Positions 10,765 through 23,068 of a stretch of DNA of 64,000 nucleotides are shown piece after piece. This DNA is from Drosophila pseudoobscura (taxonomy: Eukaryota; Arthropoda; Insecta; Diptera; Drosophilidae). The DNA lies in contig NC_046683.1 of assembly GCF_009870125.1 (NCBI RefSeq), forward strand, positions 57,675,869 through 57,739,868. The letters run 5' to 3'. The notes below the pieces were generated by a model that was not told the DNA's origin, did not search any database, and saw nothing but the letters and a program-made list of their open reading frames with translations. Position 1 is the first letter of the stretch. Each line of letters starts with the position of its first letter. The translations under genes and the position numbers were made by a program.

Positions 10765-13581
10765 ATGGTAAGGAGAATGGAAATAAATAAAAATTGCACG
10801 ACAATGAAATTGACATGTTCTCTTCCGACAGGGTAAAAAGCAATCAGATGAGATACCGGGTTTTCCTTCGTTGGACAACGATGCGGGTGGCGGTGGACGG
10901 GGCGACGACATCCTCAAGAGTAAACCCAAATCAAAGAAAAGCGGCGGGTTTCAGTCCATGGGTCTGGGCTTTGAACTAATCAAAGGCATCACAAAGCGCG
11001 GCTACAAAGTGCCCACGCCTATTCAAAGGAAGACCATTCCACTCATCTTGGAGGGACGAGATGTTGTCGCCATGGCCAAAACTGGCTCTGGCAAAACAGC
11101 GTGCTTCTTGATACCTCTGTTCGAGAAGCTGCAGCGTCGCGATCCAACAAAGGGCGCTCGCGCCTTGATACTATCGCCCACTCGGGAGTTGGCAGTGCAA
11201 ACATACAAGTTTATCAAGGAACTGGGTCGTTTTATGGAGCTGAAGACCATTCTGGTACTCGGTGGCGACTCAATGGACTCGCAGTTCTCGGCTATCCACA
11301 CATGCCCGGATGTTATTGTCGCCACGCCGGGCCGTTTCCTCCATCTGTGCGTCGAAATGGACCTAAAGTTAAACTCCATAGGTCAGTATTTGGGCCCCCT
11401 GCTTGTGCGCAAATGCATAACGCCAATAACCAATGTCTACCTTCATCTTTGCAGATTATGTAGTGTTTGATGAAGCCGATCGCCTCTTTGAAATGGGCTT
11501 CGGCGAGCAGTTGAATGAAACGCTGCATCGACTGCCTGCTACACGCCAAATGGTTATGTTCTCCGCTACGCTGCCCAAGCTATTAGTGGACTTTGCACGC
11601 GCCGGATTAAACGATCCAGTCCTCATACGCTTGGATGTGGAGTCAAAACTGCCAGACGCATTGGCCTTAAAGTTTCTACATTGCCGGCCCGATGACCGCT
11701 ACACAGCCCTCGTGGTTCTGCTCAAATATGTTATCCCCAAGGAGTCGCAAACCGTTGTGTTTGCCGGCACACAGCATCACGTTGAACTGATTTCCTTTAT
11801 ACTCGGGGAAGCTGGCATCTCCAACACATCCGTCTACTCCAGCCTGGACCCAGCTGCGCGTAAGATCAACACGGCCAAGTTTGTGAACAAAAAGGTTTCG
11901 GTACTGATAGTCACCGACGTGGCGGCGCGCGGAATAGACATACCAAGCCTGGACTATGTGGTCAACCTTCACTTTCCGGGAAAGCCCAAGCTCTTTGTGC
12001 ACCGTGTGGGACGATGTGCCCGAGCGGGACGTTCTGGCACCGCGTATTCCATATTCTCCACCGATGACACTGCCCACTTGCTGGACCTGCACTTGTTCCT
12101 CAATAGGCCCTTCAATATCCACGACAGCTCCACCATGGGCACCATTCCACAAGACCTGCTGGAGGAGGAGCATCTGAGCGTGAACGAGATAAAGAAGAGT
12201 CACCATATAGTAAGTAGTTATACGAGTGGTTCTGCACATTATTCATGCCTTTTCTCTTGTTCTGTTTAGGCCGGAGTATTACGCACCAGCGAGAATGCCT
12301 ACAAGAAGTACTTGAGCTCGCGTCCAGTGGCCTCCACAGATGCGAACGCGCGCGTGAAGAAAATTAAATTCTACGCACTAAAGCCCCTGGAGGATTTCTT
12401 CACCGCTGCTCCCGCGCTCGCCCAAGCCGCCGAGGTCAATGGCCAGTCGAGTGAGTCTCGGGAAGAGGTGGCTGCTGCCGAGCGCAAGTTGCAGGAGGAC
12501 AAGCACGACATACTGGTCAAAATGCGCAACTTTAGGCCGTGTGGAGTATGATAGCCGCCATTATTTTCCCAGAAAACACTCTAATTTCTTCGATTATTTG
12601 TTGCAGACCGTTTTCGAGCTCAACTGCACACAGAAGTCCACTCAATTCGTTGTGATGAAGACAAAGCGCTCAGAGCACGCGGAGGTCATCAAAAAGTTCC
12701 GACAGCAGCGCGCTGACGAGGATGTTGACGAGGCTCAAAGGGACGCTGAAATACAGGAGCCAAGCACAGCCAGAATGGACACCGCCGATGAAGAGGCCAT
12801 TAGTAGTACATTTAACAAGGTCGTGGCGCCGAAGCGACGTCTGCACATGGATGACCTGTACAAAGAGAAGCCAAAGAGGAAGAAGCGCAGTGCCAACACC
12901 AAGGACGCAGAGCATTACGTGCCCTATCAGTCGGCCGACAAGCACACCGAGGATGGTCTGGCCATCAACACGTTCGAGCGCCAAGCACAAAATGCCGAGT
13001 TCTCGGTTGTGGATCGCAACTCTGCACAAGACGCGAAGCACAAGCCCGGGCTGAAGAAATGGGACCGCATCAAGAAGAAAATGGTGTCCGTGCAGGATCC
13101 CCGGGCCAACAAAATTCGCACCGAATCTGGCGCTTGGATTCCTGCTTCCTTCAAGACGGGCCGCTACACGGATTGGAAGGAGAAGTCCAAGATCGAGGAG
13201 CAGGTGGAGCGTGAGACCGCTGGCAACGATGAGGACAGCCGCAAGCCGTTGAGCCATGCCCAGCGCTACCCTGTCAGCCGACATGCGCGCCACAATGTGA
13301 AGGTGGAGCTTAAAAAACGAATGGGTGGCCCCGACAAGGAGCTGCGTCGACCCGAGCAAATCGTCAAGTCCCGCATGCGCCTGGAGTTCATCAAGAAGCG
13401 CAACGAAGATAACGCAGAGCGAAAAGCTGAGAACCGCAAGCGCAGCATGAGGAAGGATCAAAGACCTCGAGCTCAAGCAACTGGTGGAGGAAGAGGTGGA
13501 AGCAGAGGAGGAGGTGGCGGTGGCGGTAGAGGAGGAGGTAAAGGTGGACGTGGAGGTGGAGGCGGCAGAAAGCGGAAGTAG
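10765..13581 (+). CDS. ATP-dependent RNA helicase DDX54/Dbp10
   Basis: Nucleolar DEAD-box helicase of the DDX54/Dbp10 family, acting in 60S ribosomal subunit assembly (melanogaster CG32344). Exons: 10765-10767, 10832-11381, 11455-12209, 12270-12545, 12607-13581; the frame closes to 852 aa (human DDX54 about 880). The first coding exon is the start codon alone, split off by a 64-bp intron. Motifs in order: Q motif region [20 protein letters not shown] (residues about 48-67), Walker A AKTGSGKT (about 82-89), [20 protein letters not shown] box [14 protein letters not shown] spanning the exon 3 start, SAT in MVMFSATLP, then [10 protein letters not shown] and [13 protein letters not shown] in the second RecA domain. 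The tail is lysine-rich and ends in a GGR/GGS-rich segment plus RKRK, typical of nucleolar RNA-binding proteins. It lies 550 bp downstream of Atac3 on the same strand with its own DRE promoter. Confidence 0.96.
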
Positions 13582-13631
13582 AGATGCCCTTAATGTCCGG
13601 TGAGTACGAGTCTGCCTTGTTCGCAACTAAT

Positions 13632-13871
13632 CTAAGGTAAATTCAAGCCAAGAGTCTCGGAGCGAAGGAATGCAGCCCATGAAATCGTTACGTGCCGTAT
13701 GGTGGCCTCAAAACGTGTACTTTCGGAGTACATCGGTTGGCTGGTGGTGATCCGTTGTCTGTCAGGGAAACCCATTAGCAGGCGTTCCGAAAGCCATTTC
13801 CATTCCGGGCTGATACACAGCTGAAAGACGAAGGCAATGCGCAGGCGTGGCGGATGCTTCACATCACATTT
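13632..13871 (-). other. Possible coding fragment of unknown origin
   Basis: An open frame of about 79 codons on the minus strand ends 50 bp past the Ddx54 stop. Its conceptual product is protein-like (VFQLCISPEWKWLSERLL, RFEATIRHVTISWAAF), but there is no clear ATG or upstream exon. The plus strand is also open here for about 60 codons. It could be a last exon, a degraded mobile-element piece or chance. I do not recognise it. Confidence 0.2.
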
Positions 13872-16800
13872 CACTCGAAATTAATGAAGTGTTAGGAACA
13901 TAGGGGATATAGGCGAGGACTTTGTTTGGGTGGCGAAACACCTAGAAGCTCGAGCTGTTCAATATTCGGGGTACATGGAGGCAAAAGTGGAATTTAAATT
14001 GAGTAGCTAACCATCCCCTGGCTGGCTGCCTCTACTAGAACATGACCCAAATAGGACTTGGCACAATGAGCGCGCCCGACCTATGTGCGTGCCGCGGGAA
14101 TGCGTCACGGGGTGTGTTCACCACGTGCAGGCCAGCGATTCGGGGAAGGGCGCACCCCTTGTCCGATGACACGCACATCCTGTGCGGCGTGGCCCAAGTA
14201 AACACACTCTGCACCCCATGACCCTCACGCTCCTGCGTACCGCTTTTGTTTATTCATCCTTTTGAAAGTCGGCCATCAGCCATCTCTAGAGAGACAGACA
14301 GATCCTCAAACCGGGCTACCGCCCGCAGAATGAGCCCAGAGTCACGCAAAAGAGGCAATCATTCGGATCTCTAATCCAGCCAATCAATTAACCTTCGTCT
14401 AGGATACCATACCATCATCGGGGAGGAGCTGCTGCTGCTGCTGCTGCTGCGTGCCGCCTTGTTCCGTGGCTCCATTGGATTTTTGTATATAAACAGCTTG
14501 AGATCGGGGTCCCCCTGCTCCCTGCTCTTTTCTCAGGGGGTAAACCAGCACTAAATCCGTCTTTTGTTTTCTTTATGCTCCACAGAGATCCTCAACGACG
14601 CTGCCCGAAGGCGCACCTCTCTAGAAAGGGAAGGTACTACATTATTAATCCCCACTACCCGGACAAGGCACTCAAAATATTTGTTCAATAAGATTGGGCG
14701 TCACACCCGTGTTCGGGCATTCGCCCGCTGCTTTTTGTATTTCGAAAACGTTTGATAAAAATACACTATGAAATGTGTGAAGTACGACATCTTTGAAGTG
14801 CGGTTAGGGTGGCTATGGGGAATGCCATAGCAGGGCTACAGGCTTGGGGAATGGGAAATGGGGGACAGGGACTGGGACTGGGACTGGGACTGGGGATAGT
14901 GGCATGCCATAAACAAATTCTCAATTTCGATCTGGAACACTCATCTGGAGGAAGCTCAACTCGAGCAGCAGCAGCGGCAGCAGCAGGCATCTTCGTTGGA
15001 AGACTCACGTTGCCGAAAATAGCATGACAGCGCATATGGGGCATGTGGCAGATGGTCCCCATCCCAGTCCATTCCATCCATGGACCGTGGGATTCCCCCT
15101 GGGTCCACAGTGCATTCCATGGTTGCTGATGCACCATCCGAATGTGGCACAGGAATGAGTTTTGGTGCATGTGCATTTGCGTGGGGCAACACCCGTTCGT
15201 TTAACTGCCGCCACTTCATTTTCGCAGTTGCTGCCTCGAGGGGCTGCTTAAAATAGAACCAATGCATATGTCCCCAACTACATACCCACCTCCAGCCCCT
15301 TGGTGGTGGGTGCCACAGGACTTCAGCAGATATGCAATTGCGTGGATGCACATTCGAAATGCAACATTCAACGTATATTTGGGCTGTGCCGCAGAGCCAG
15401 GGCCAAACCGAGGAGAGTGAGACAGAGCAGATCCATTCGGATGAATGAAATTTTTGTGCTCTGAAGTATTTTGTATGTTTTTTGTTTGCCACACGGGGCA
15501 GCCACTTGAAGCGTGCTGCTGATCTGATGCCGGCAGCTATTTGGAAACCGACTTCGCTCTTGACGCTCTTGAACTGTCAAAGAGGCGGTGCCCATGGCAC
15601 ACATGTTTACAATCAGAAATCACTTGGCAGCTGCCAACCCACCCGCTGGAAAGTGTGAAAAGTTCCATGCTCGTTCCGCACAAACCTTGCAGCTAAAGTA
15701 TATATGTATGTACATATCATATGTATTGTATATCGGAGATGCACGTATGCAGGGCCAAGTGCATTTCGAGAGTCAGTCTCGTTTGGCATTCGGCCCGCGG
15801 CTACGCTGCCCCCCTTTGGCTCTAGTCGAACTCGACTCCCAGCTCAATTATCGGGTGAACAGTAAGTGCCAGCCGGCATTCCTGTGACGTGTCTAAATAT
15901 ATACTATTCAGGGACTGTGGAGCCCACTCGGCATTGCCCAGACCTTGGCCCAGCAGCAGGAATATGCAGGCATAAACCCGGCCCCAGGGTGCACCATGCA
16001 AAGGCCTGAGTTATGGTTTGGTTTCATCGAATTCCTGCCATCCAAATCCAACAAAAATGTCTGAATTGATTTCCTATGAGCGCCCTATCGCTTTCCCCCA
16101 CCACAGAGCTCAGTCATCCGCAATCAGAGCCCCACTCCCGCATCCCAGTGCCGCCACCGCCGCCGCCGCCACAGCATTCCAATCCGCACTCCGATGTGTG
16201 AACAAGCAACCAGAACAGTTGAAGTATTATTAAAAATCCATAGCCCCAAAGCCACACAGTGTTCTGTCGCCCCTCTGTCTCCCCCTCGGTACGCGGAGCA
16301 TGAATTTTCCACGCCATTCCGCTTCATTCAGTGTGCGGTGTGCCAAATTTCTGTGTGAAGTTCGGATTCGAGTGGATATGTCTGCCTTAAGTCCGTCGAT
16401 GCCTCGAGATCCAGTCCAGCGGGAGCAGCGTGCGGGTGGGCGGGGGTGCAGGCGTGCCGAATTTAAGGGGTTTGTTCTCTGTTGCAACCCCTAGCGAGTG
16501 CGTTGAAGCCATTTGGGGGAACGGAACAGCTGGAGGAGGGGGAGCCAGCACTGGGCACCAGATGACAGACATCTTGTTGCGACGATGGTATCAGAGAAAA
16601 GTCAATTCAATCAAATAAATGAGGCGGACAATCGGGAACTGGGGGAGCGTCCAATTGCAGCGGCATGTAGCACAATTTACATCGAGAGATACCCTCTTAC
16701 TTGACGACTCATTCTGTCGACCAATTTACAGATTGTTGAACTCACGCAAGGCCCAGCCAGGCAGCCAGCCAGCCAGCCAGCCAGAGCAGAGCACAGCAGT

Positions 16801-17314
16801 CCATCTAGGGCCTAATCTACGCCTCGCCTCAAGATCTTTTCTGCATGTGTATGTGTGCGTGTGTGCACATGTGTGTGTGTTTGTGCATGTTTCTAATTTG
16901 AGCTGCCCAGACAATTGCAGACAATTTACTGAAGAATGCGTCTAAGCGTCACTTAAAAACGCATTATTCAATTTATGCCATCCATCCAACAGATCTACCA
17001 GATCCACCACCAGATGCAAACGAAAGCGGAAAATCGGTGCAAGATGCAGATGCAATAATGTCTGAATGCTGTACGACTATTTCTGAAGGAAATTCGACCC
17101 TAGAGCTCCACAGAAGAATGAAGATTAGGCTTTACATATATGTATTCACATGCATTGGTAGAATTAAAATTAGTCATTGATTTTCAAACCATGCCATTTT
17201 GGCGCGCAGCTCTAGCTGCTTTTTTCGAATCGGTTATTGGCCCTCTTCGCTTTTTTTGAATCGGTATGAAGTGGTAGCAACAGTGACACAACAGCAACAG
17301 TCTTCATATTCGCC

Positions 17315-18057
17315 GCATTCAATTTGCATGGACCAGCCTCATTTGGCGGGAAATAAGCTATATTCTGCAGAATAGGAGGAATCTACAAAAAGATTTTAAA
17401 AACTATATCCGGTTTGGTTGGTTGTTATCATCGGTTTATTTCTGAGGGTCAGACGGCCACACTGCTGCTCATGCATGCAACGAAAAAATGAGTCGGAAGA
17501 ACATCGTTTTGAATGGGATATGGAAAGGGGTATGGACAGGAGGCAAAAACAGGCCAAAGGCCTTTACGAACCACACCTCGGCGAGTGTGAGGACAATATA
17601 CCTTGAAAACACAATTTGAATTTTTTTTTAAAGGTATATAAGGGTGTATTTCACATAGCATGCGTTGCATTTTCTAAACCGTTTTTCCCGTTGTCCATAC
17701 CATCTATTTCCTCCCATTGTTGAGAATATGTGTGGCTACCATGCATTTGCCATGTAATAAATTAATGCTGCTCAAAATGTTATCTTTTCCGTGCATCATT
17801 TATTCTAATGGATTGCATTTAAATCCTTGTCGCCCATTGAATTTCAAACATTTTCTACTTGGCGCTATAGTTTGGTGGGACGTGCTCTCTTTTTTTTGGG
17901 AATTGCTCTCTACATTGTGGTGGGAAATCCGCTCTTCATGGAGGGATTTTTCGTCGGAACCATGAGACTCATTACACACCCTTAAGATTTTTACCGTTGG
18001 CAACATTCATTTTGTATGGGCCAGACTCATGTGCCGAGAAATGAGCAACATTCTGCA
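17315..18057. repeat. Diverged pair of direct repeats
   Basis: A segment of about 55 bp at 17315-17369 recurs at 18003-18057 with roughly three quarters of bases identical by eye (shared features: ACATTC/GCATTC, GTATGG/GCATGG, CCAG.CTCAT, GAAAT.AGC, ATTCTGCA). Spacing is 688 bp. Probably relics of an interspersed element; family not recognised. Confidence 0.4.
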
Positions 18058-18321
18058 TACCCTGGGAGAAATGGATATTATAGAATTGTGGAAATGTTTG
18101 TCATCTGTTTCCATTTTATGTACATATAAACTAGTCACTCGACTTTAAAGCTATCACAACGAAATTTTGCAGCTTATTCTCTTATTACAGAGACCAAGAA
18201 TTGGTATCGGGATTAGGATATGTATACACGAAACTGATCAAATGCATGAATACGTCTAAAACATATCAATTCAAGAAAATTTGTCTATTAATTCCTGTTT
18301 AAAAACAGTTTGGAAATAGGG

Positions 18322-18378
18322 TATATAAATGCCCATACTCCAGTTGACAAGCAACAAGTCTTCAAATACCAGCAACAT
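18322..18378 (+). promoter_or_regulatory. Orphan TATA-type core promoter
   Basis: TATATAAAT at 18322-18330 is followed about 29 bp later by an initiator-like CCAGTTG (18350-18356), a short A-rich leader, and an ATG at 18376 that merges into a splice-donor-like GTAAGA. This is the architecture of small, highly expressed fly genes (cuticle, accessory-gland). No downstream ORF was found, so it may be a decayed gene or a non-coding transcript start. Confidence 0.35.
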
Positions 18379-18429
18379 GTAAGAAATTACGACATTCCAT
18401 ACACACTTACCTTGCCACTGTTCTGTTGT

Positions 18430-18795
18430 TGAACTTTTTTGCTTAAACCTTGTTTTCTACACTATACAATAAAAGAGAGTACTTAAAAGTACGCAATCTG
18501 GTAGAAAATTTATTCATCAATGGCATAAAATTATGTGGGCAGAGCTGGGAGTCTTAGTTAGCCAGCATTATTCAACGGAATATCAAAATTGAGCACTAGC
18601 ACCGATTACTCATTTGCTTGACCTTTATCGCTAAAACCGTTTCTTAAACCAAATTCTATAGAAAGGAGTAATCAAAACTAACATGTCCTGAAGAAAATTG
18701 ATCTAGCAATTGGATAAAATTATGTGTTCAGGTATGGAAGTCTTGGCTAGCTAGTAATATCAAATCGAATATCAAAATCAAAGAATATGGTTTCC
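18430..18795. repeat. Tandem duplication, unit about 189 bp
   Basis: The stretch from about 18430 to 18605 is repeated from about 18620 to 18795. The best-matched core pairs 18505-18595 with 18694-18784: both contain ATAAAATTATGTG, AGTCTT, TAGC and GAATATCAAAAT in the same order and spacing. It follows directly on the orphan TATA promoter. Confidence 0.65.
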
Positions 18796-21700
18796 AATAC
18801 TCGATGAAGAACGATTAACCCATTGTAGACCAAGGGGATATTTTAAAATACCACCGAAAACAATAATAATTTAATAATTTTACCGCATTTGAGGTAAAAG
18901 ATATCGTGAATATTTTCGTTGTCGGGAAAGAGGAAGAATCAAGGATACAAGAAGAATATACAAATAGTATTATTTTCGGCGGTTTTATTCAAGCTGCTGA
19001 GATGTTTAAATATAGGGGGGTTAAGTGGGTTAAGCTCGTTTTTCATCGGAACAACGAATGTCAAAACTTCCACTTTTTTTGAACCGAGCGGTTGCTGCGC
19101 GTGTCGTTTTGAAGTAAATAACACTAAATTAATATATAGAGAGCAGTTTTGAACCTTTTTTTTTTGCTCCGGCTGTACGTTCGGGCGTTTTTAGCCAATA
19201 CAAGAAAATAAACAAATTTATGATATGTTCCGTGCCTGTGTATTTTCCAGCGGGAAAATTTTATAAACTCGTGGTCGGTGGTGTTTTTTTTTTTACCAAC
19301 ATTAAATAATGTTCATGGAAATGGGAAAATAAAAATATGAATTGTGGATTGTTGTGTCTCTTGTGCTTGCTAGTGCCCGCAGAAATTAATGTGGTATACA
19401 CATAAAACAAACAAGATTATTGAAGTAATCGCGACTACTTGTATTCCCTTGTATACACACTGTTTTGGGCGCGTCTCTTTTTTTTTTGTTCCTTCGTCCG
19501 TGTGTGTTCGCTTGTGTCTTGTTCGTTCAAGTAGCTGCTTATGTGTTTATGTTCTAAAAAGCAACAAAGATGTGTTGAATTAAGCAATATGTGGATCAAA
19601 TATTGAAACAAGTGTCGCCAAATTGTGATTTTCTCGTTGAGTTTTCGCTGTCGTTGTCGCTTGCACATACAAACCCATACACCCACAAAACACACACACA
19701 CACACTCGTGCAGCAATACCGAAACGAGATTTTGCAAGTCGCGTCCGTGTAGTTGTGCCGTGGCTGTAGTTGTAGTTGTAGCCGTAGCTGTGGTTGCTTG
19801 TGCAACTACAACATTCAATTGTTTACTGCTGGGCATAGCTGGCTTCGCAGAAACCAAACCGAAAAGAGTAGAGTGCAGGCAAAAGCAACAAAATCCGTGG
19901 GCAACAACAAAGGTGTCACAGTGGCGCCTTCTCACTTCCACCTGCCTCTGCCTCTGCCTCAGCCTCAGCATCTATATCCGTCACTGTGACCGTGCGTGAA
20001 GCATAATAGGAGGAATTTGTGCTCTTCTCTCCTCTCCACACCGCTCCGTTGTTTGTGATTTCCAATGTGAAAAGCTACAAGTGAAAGTGGCAAACCCTGC
20101 TTATCTGCGCCAATTGATACCAGATCGCCAAACCTGCGATTGGCCCAAAGTGGATTACACCCTCACCGACCAACACCCATCTGCATAATCAACTTTGGAC
20201 TGAACCATAATAAGGTATGTCTGTCCGTATGTACGACCCCACATGAAGTGTGTGAAGAGCATTCCTACTGATAAGGATAATAAGGAAATCGCAACTCTTG
20301 CTCTCTGTCCCCTTCCCGTTCTGTATCCGCCCTTGTTGTTTTCGCTTCCGCCTTCTACATGCATCCGTACTTGCTGTAGCATCGTGCTCTCTTCGGCTTG
20401 TGTACTTTACTTTTAAATATTTGGGAGAAGCATTTACAATTGACATTGTTAATCGAGTCATCCGCGGAATGCGAGAGCAGAAGAAGCAACGGTGACGTTG
20501 TAGGCCACGGGGAGGAGAACACGGAAGTATGGCATTTATTTTCCGTTGTACGTTGTCCGTTGTCCGTCGTCCGATGTCCGTTGTCTGTTCTCTGTTGTCT
20601 GGTCCGGCGTCCCCATGTGCCTGGGATGAGTTTCATTTCTCTATTTGCGGCTTTTCTCCTCATTCGAGTTTTCTTTTGTCAGTTCATTGACTGGGAGAAA
20701 CCCGCTTTCGTGCAGTTCATTGATAGAAGTGCGTGAAAATGAAATCGTCGCGTCGATAGGCGATAATCAGTAATTAAAGTTGCATCCAAGTTGCATCCGA
20801 GAGAGCGGCAGACGTTTCGAGTGCAAGTCGATGAACCCTTTGAAGAACAGCGAGCAAAACAAATGCTAGTCCGTGTCCGAGCCCGAGTGCGAATAGCACT
20901 GTGTAAACAAGCGCGAGAAACCTCAAACGGAAACAAAGGGCAAAGCAGAGGAAGAAGAATGAAAGAACCCGTTGTTCTGCCCCAAGCTTTGCCGTGAGAC
21001 AAGCCTAAGCTCAGCTGGGCTTGACTTCGATTCGGTTATTTCCTCAGCTCTCCAGCGTTCGTTTTCATTTCGTCTCGTCTCGTCTCTGCAGTACTGCAGA
21101 GGTGCACACACACACAAACATAAATATGTACATATGATACATGGGTATGGGTGCTTCTGCACTGGGAATTGGATAACTTCTCGCTGAAAAGCAATTTCAG
21201 AGATTTCCTTGTGTGTGTGTGTGTGTGTGTGCGAGTATTAACCGATGTAACCTGTAACCAGAGCAGTGAGCAGTGAGAGGGCAATTATATTGTAATTACT
21301 CTTTCGAGTGGTGGCAATATATACAATAAGTATGACATAAGCGCTGCAATCGTTTCGGTCGCTGTCAATCCACCATCTACCATCCACCATCCACCTGCCG
21401 TCATCCGCATGCAAGTTGCGTCTGCAGACACTTGCCAAATAGTCGAGTTAGTTAACTAAACAGCAGAGCAGAGCAGACTTGAGCAGAGCAGAGTAGTCCA
21501 AAAGAAACATGCGCCGCATCCAAAACGGGAATTTGCCTGCGGCCAGCTCCAACGGCAGCAGAAGCCAACCAGTTTTGGGATACAGTTCCGAATCTGGCGA
21601 CTGGCCGATCGCCGATCGCCGATCACCGATCACGGATCACGGGCAACCGCCGCACAGTGGCTCGTTATCCGAAAACCCGTTGAATATTTGGCAAATCTTT

Positions 21701-23068
21701 AGCTGCACTTCAATTGGGAATTATTCAAAATCAAACTTGTATGTATGTTGAGAAACCCCATATTAAATTTCAAACAGTTATGATTTTTGCAACGTGTTTT
21801 AATAAAACGAGCCACTGTGCGCCGCTCGTCCGTTGATCGGTGCTGCTTGCTGGTTGCTGGCTGCTGGCTGCTCGTTGTTTGTGTTTGCCAGCGTTTGTGT
21901 ATGTGTTGTTGGAGCGAATCAAAAACACGAATCGTGTGGAATACTGAAACTGAAAACTAGTTGGAGCTGAAGCTGAAGCCGAAGCATTTAGTGTCGCTAT
22001 TTTGTGTCTCTCTGTTTTGCTTTTGTGTGGCAAGCGGAAATTAAAATTGATAAATAATTTATTGACAAACCGAAAGTGTCTTGGGATGGGAGACTGCCGT
22101 TTCTGATAAACACACGCTTCGCTTGCCCTCCCTTCCCTTCCCTTTCCCGACTATCTCGTTCCCCATGGTGAGCACTGCTCACTGCTCTCGATCGAGCATC
22201 AACCAGGGTGTCATCCATTTTCGAGTCCAATGAGCGATAATGACTATTTCCAGCCACATTCTCCTCTCCTTTCAGACAAAGGAAGGTCGCGTAGGTCGCC
22301 AAAGCAGGGCTATCAGCGCGGCGCTTTCGGCTTCCCCAGCTTGAGCCGCGACTACCCGTCCGTCTGCTCGTCCGCTCGTCCGCTTGCGAGTGTTGTTGCT
22401 CTGAGAAGGTGACGCAATCAACGCAAAAAAAACACACATACACTTTTGCTTATTTTTGTATGTGCTTCTGAAATATATAACAATTGTTGAGTGGTTTCCC
22501 AGGAGGCGAGAAGACAATCGCCAAGTAAAAGGCCAAATTTGTTCACTGGACAATAAAAGCATCCAACAGATAGGAAGGAGCGACCGGAAGTGCTTGGTCC
22601 CCTCCGGGTCCTCTCCAGCTCTCCAATAAAGAGTGCAAAAAGTGAAAGTAGATGGCAGAGTGTTTGCATATTCACTCGGCAGCGGCAGCAGCAGCGGCAG
22701 CAGCAGCAGCAGCCCACGCCTCCGCGTTTTGATTATGAAAAAGAAGCAGCAATTGCAGGTGGCAGGTGGCAGGTGGCAGGTGGTCTCGGGCCTCAGAAAA
22801 CTGCTGTTGCCGGTTGCCAGGTGACAATGGGACTTTGGTAAGGTTATTTGGCTCGACGTGGCGACGCTTGACCCCTGGCTGCTCTGAGCTCGTATTACCA
22901 GCTAATTAGTTCTATGCGTGGCCGCTAGTGGGTCAGTCAGTCGGCATCAGCACGAGCAGAAGCAGAGGCAGAAGCACAAAAAGTTAAATTTAAACTGGAA
23001 CTTGAACTGACGGCGAAAAAGAAAGAGAGCCAACGCAGGAAAGAGGGACTTCTCCTAGTCCTCCTTCA

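Larger units (their letters stand above)
13875..23068. other. Long non-coding region upstream of fwd, first part
   Basis: No convincing protein gene seen. Contents: CTG run at 14431-14450; GGGACT minisatellite near 14871-14895; CCAG tetramer run 16760-16785; a diverged repeat pair at 17315 and 18003; a TATA-type promoter at 18322; a 189-bp tandem duplication at 18430-18790; AC and GT microsatellites at 19687 and 21207; GTTGTCC-type minisatellite 20546-20600; CCGATCG/CCGATCA repeats 21598-21645; GGTGGCA repeat 22758-22785. A clean splice donor (AAG then GTATGT) near 20213 and another (TTG then GTAAGG) near 22838 could end 5' UTR exons of fwd; this is an inference. Confidence 0.45.

Noticed and set aside
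12670-13626. 318-codon minus-strand ORF opposite Ddx54
   Set aside because: Antisense shadow. Its Ser/Thr runs are the complement of the helicase's GGR-rich tail.
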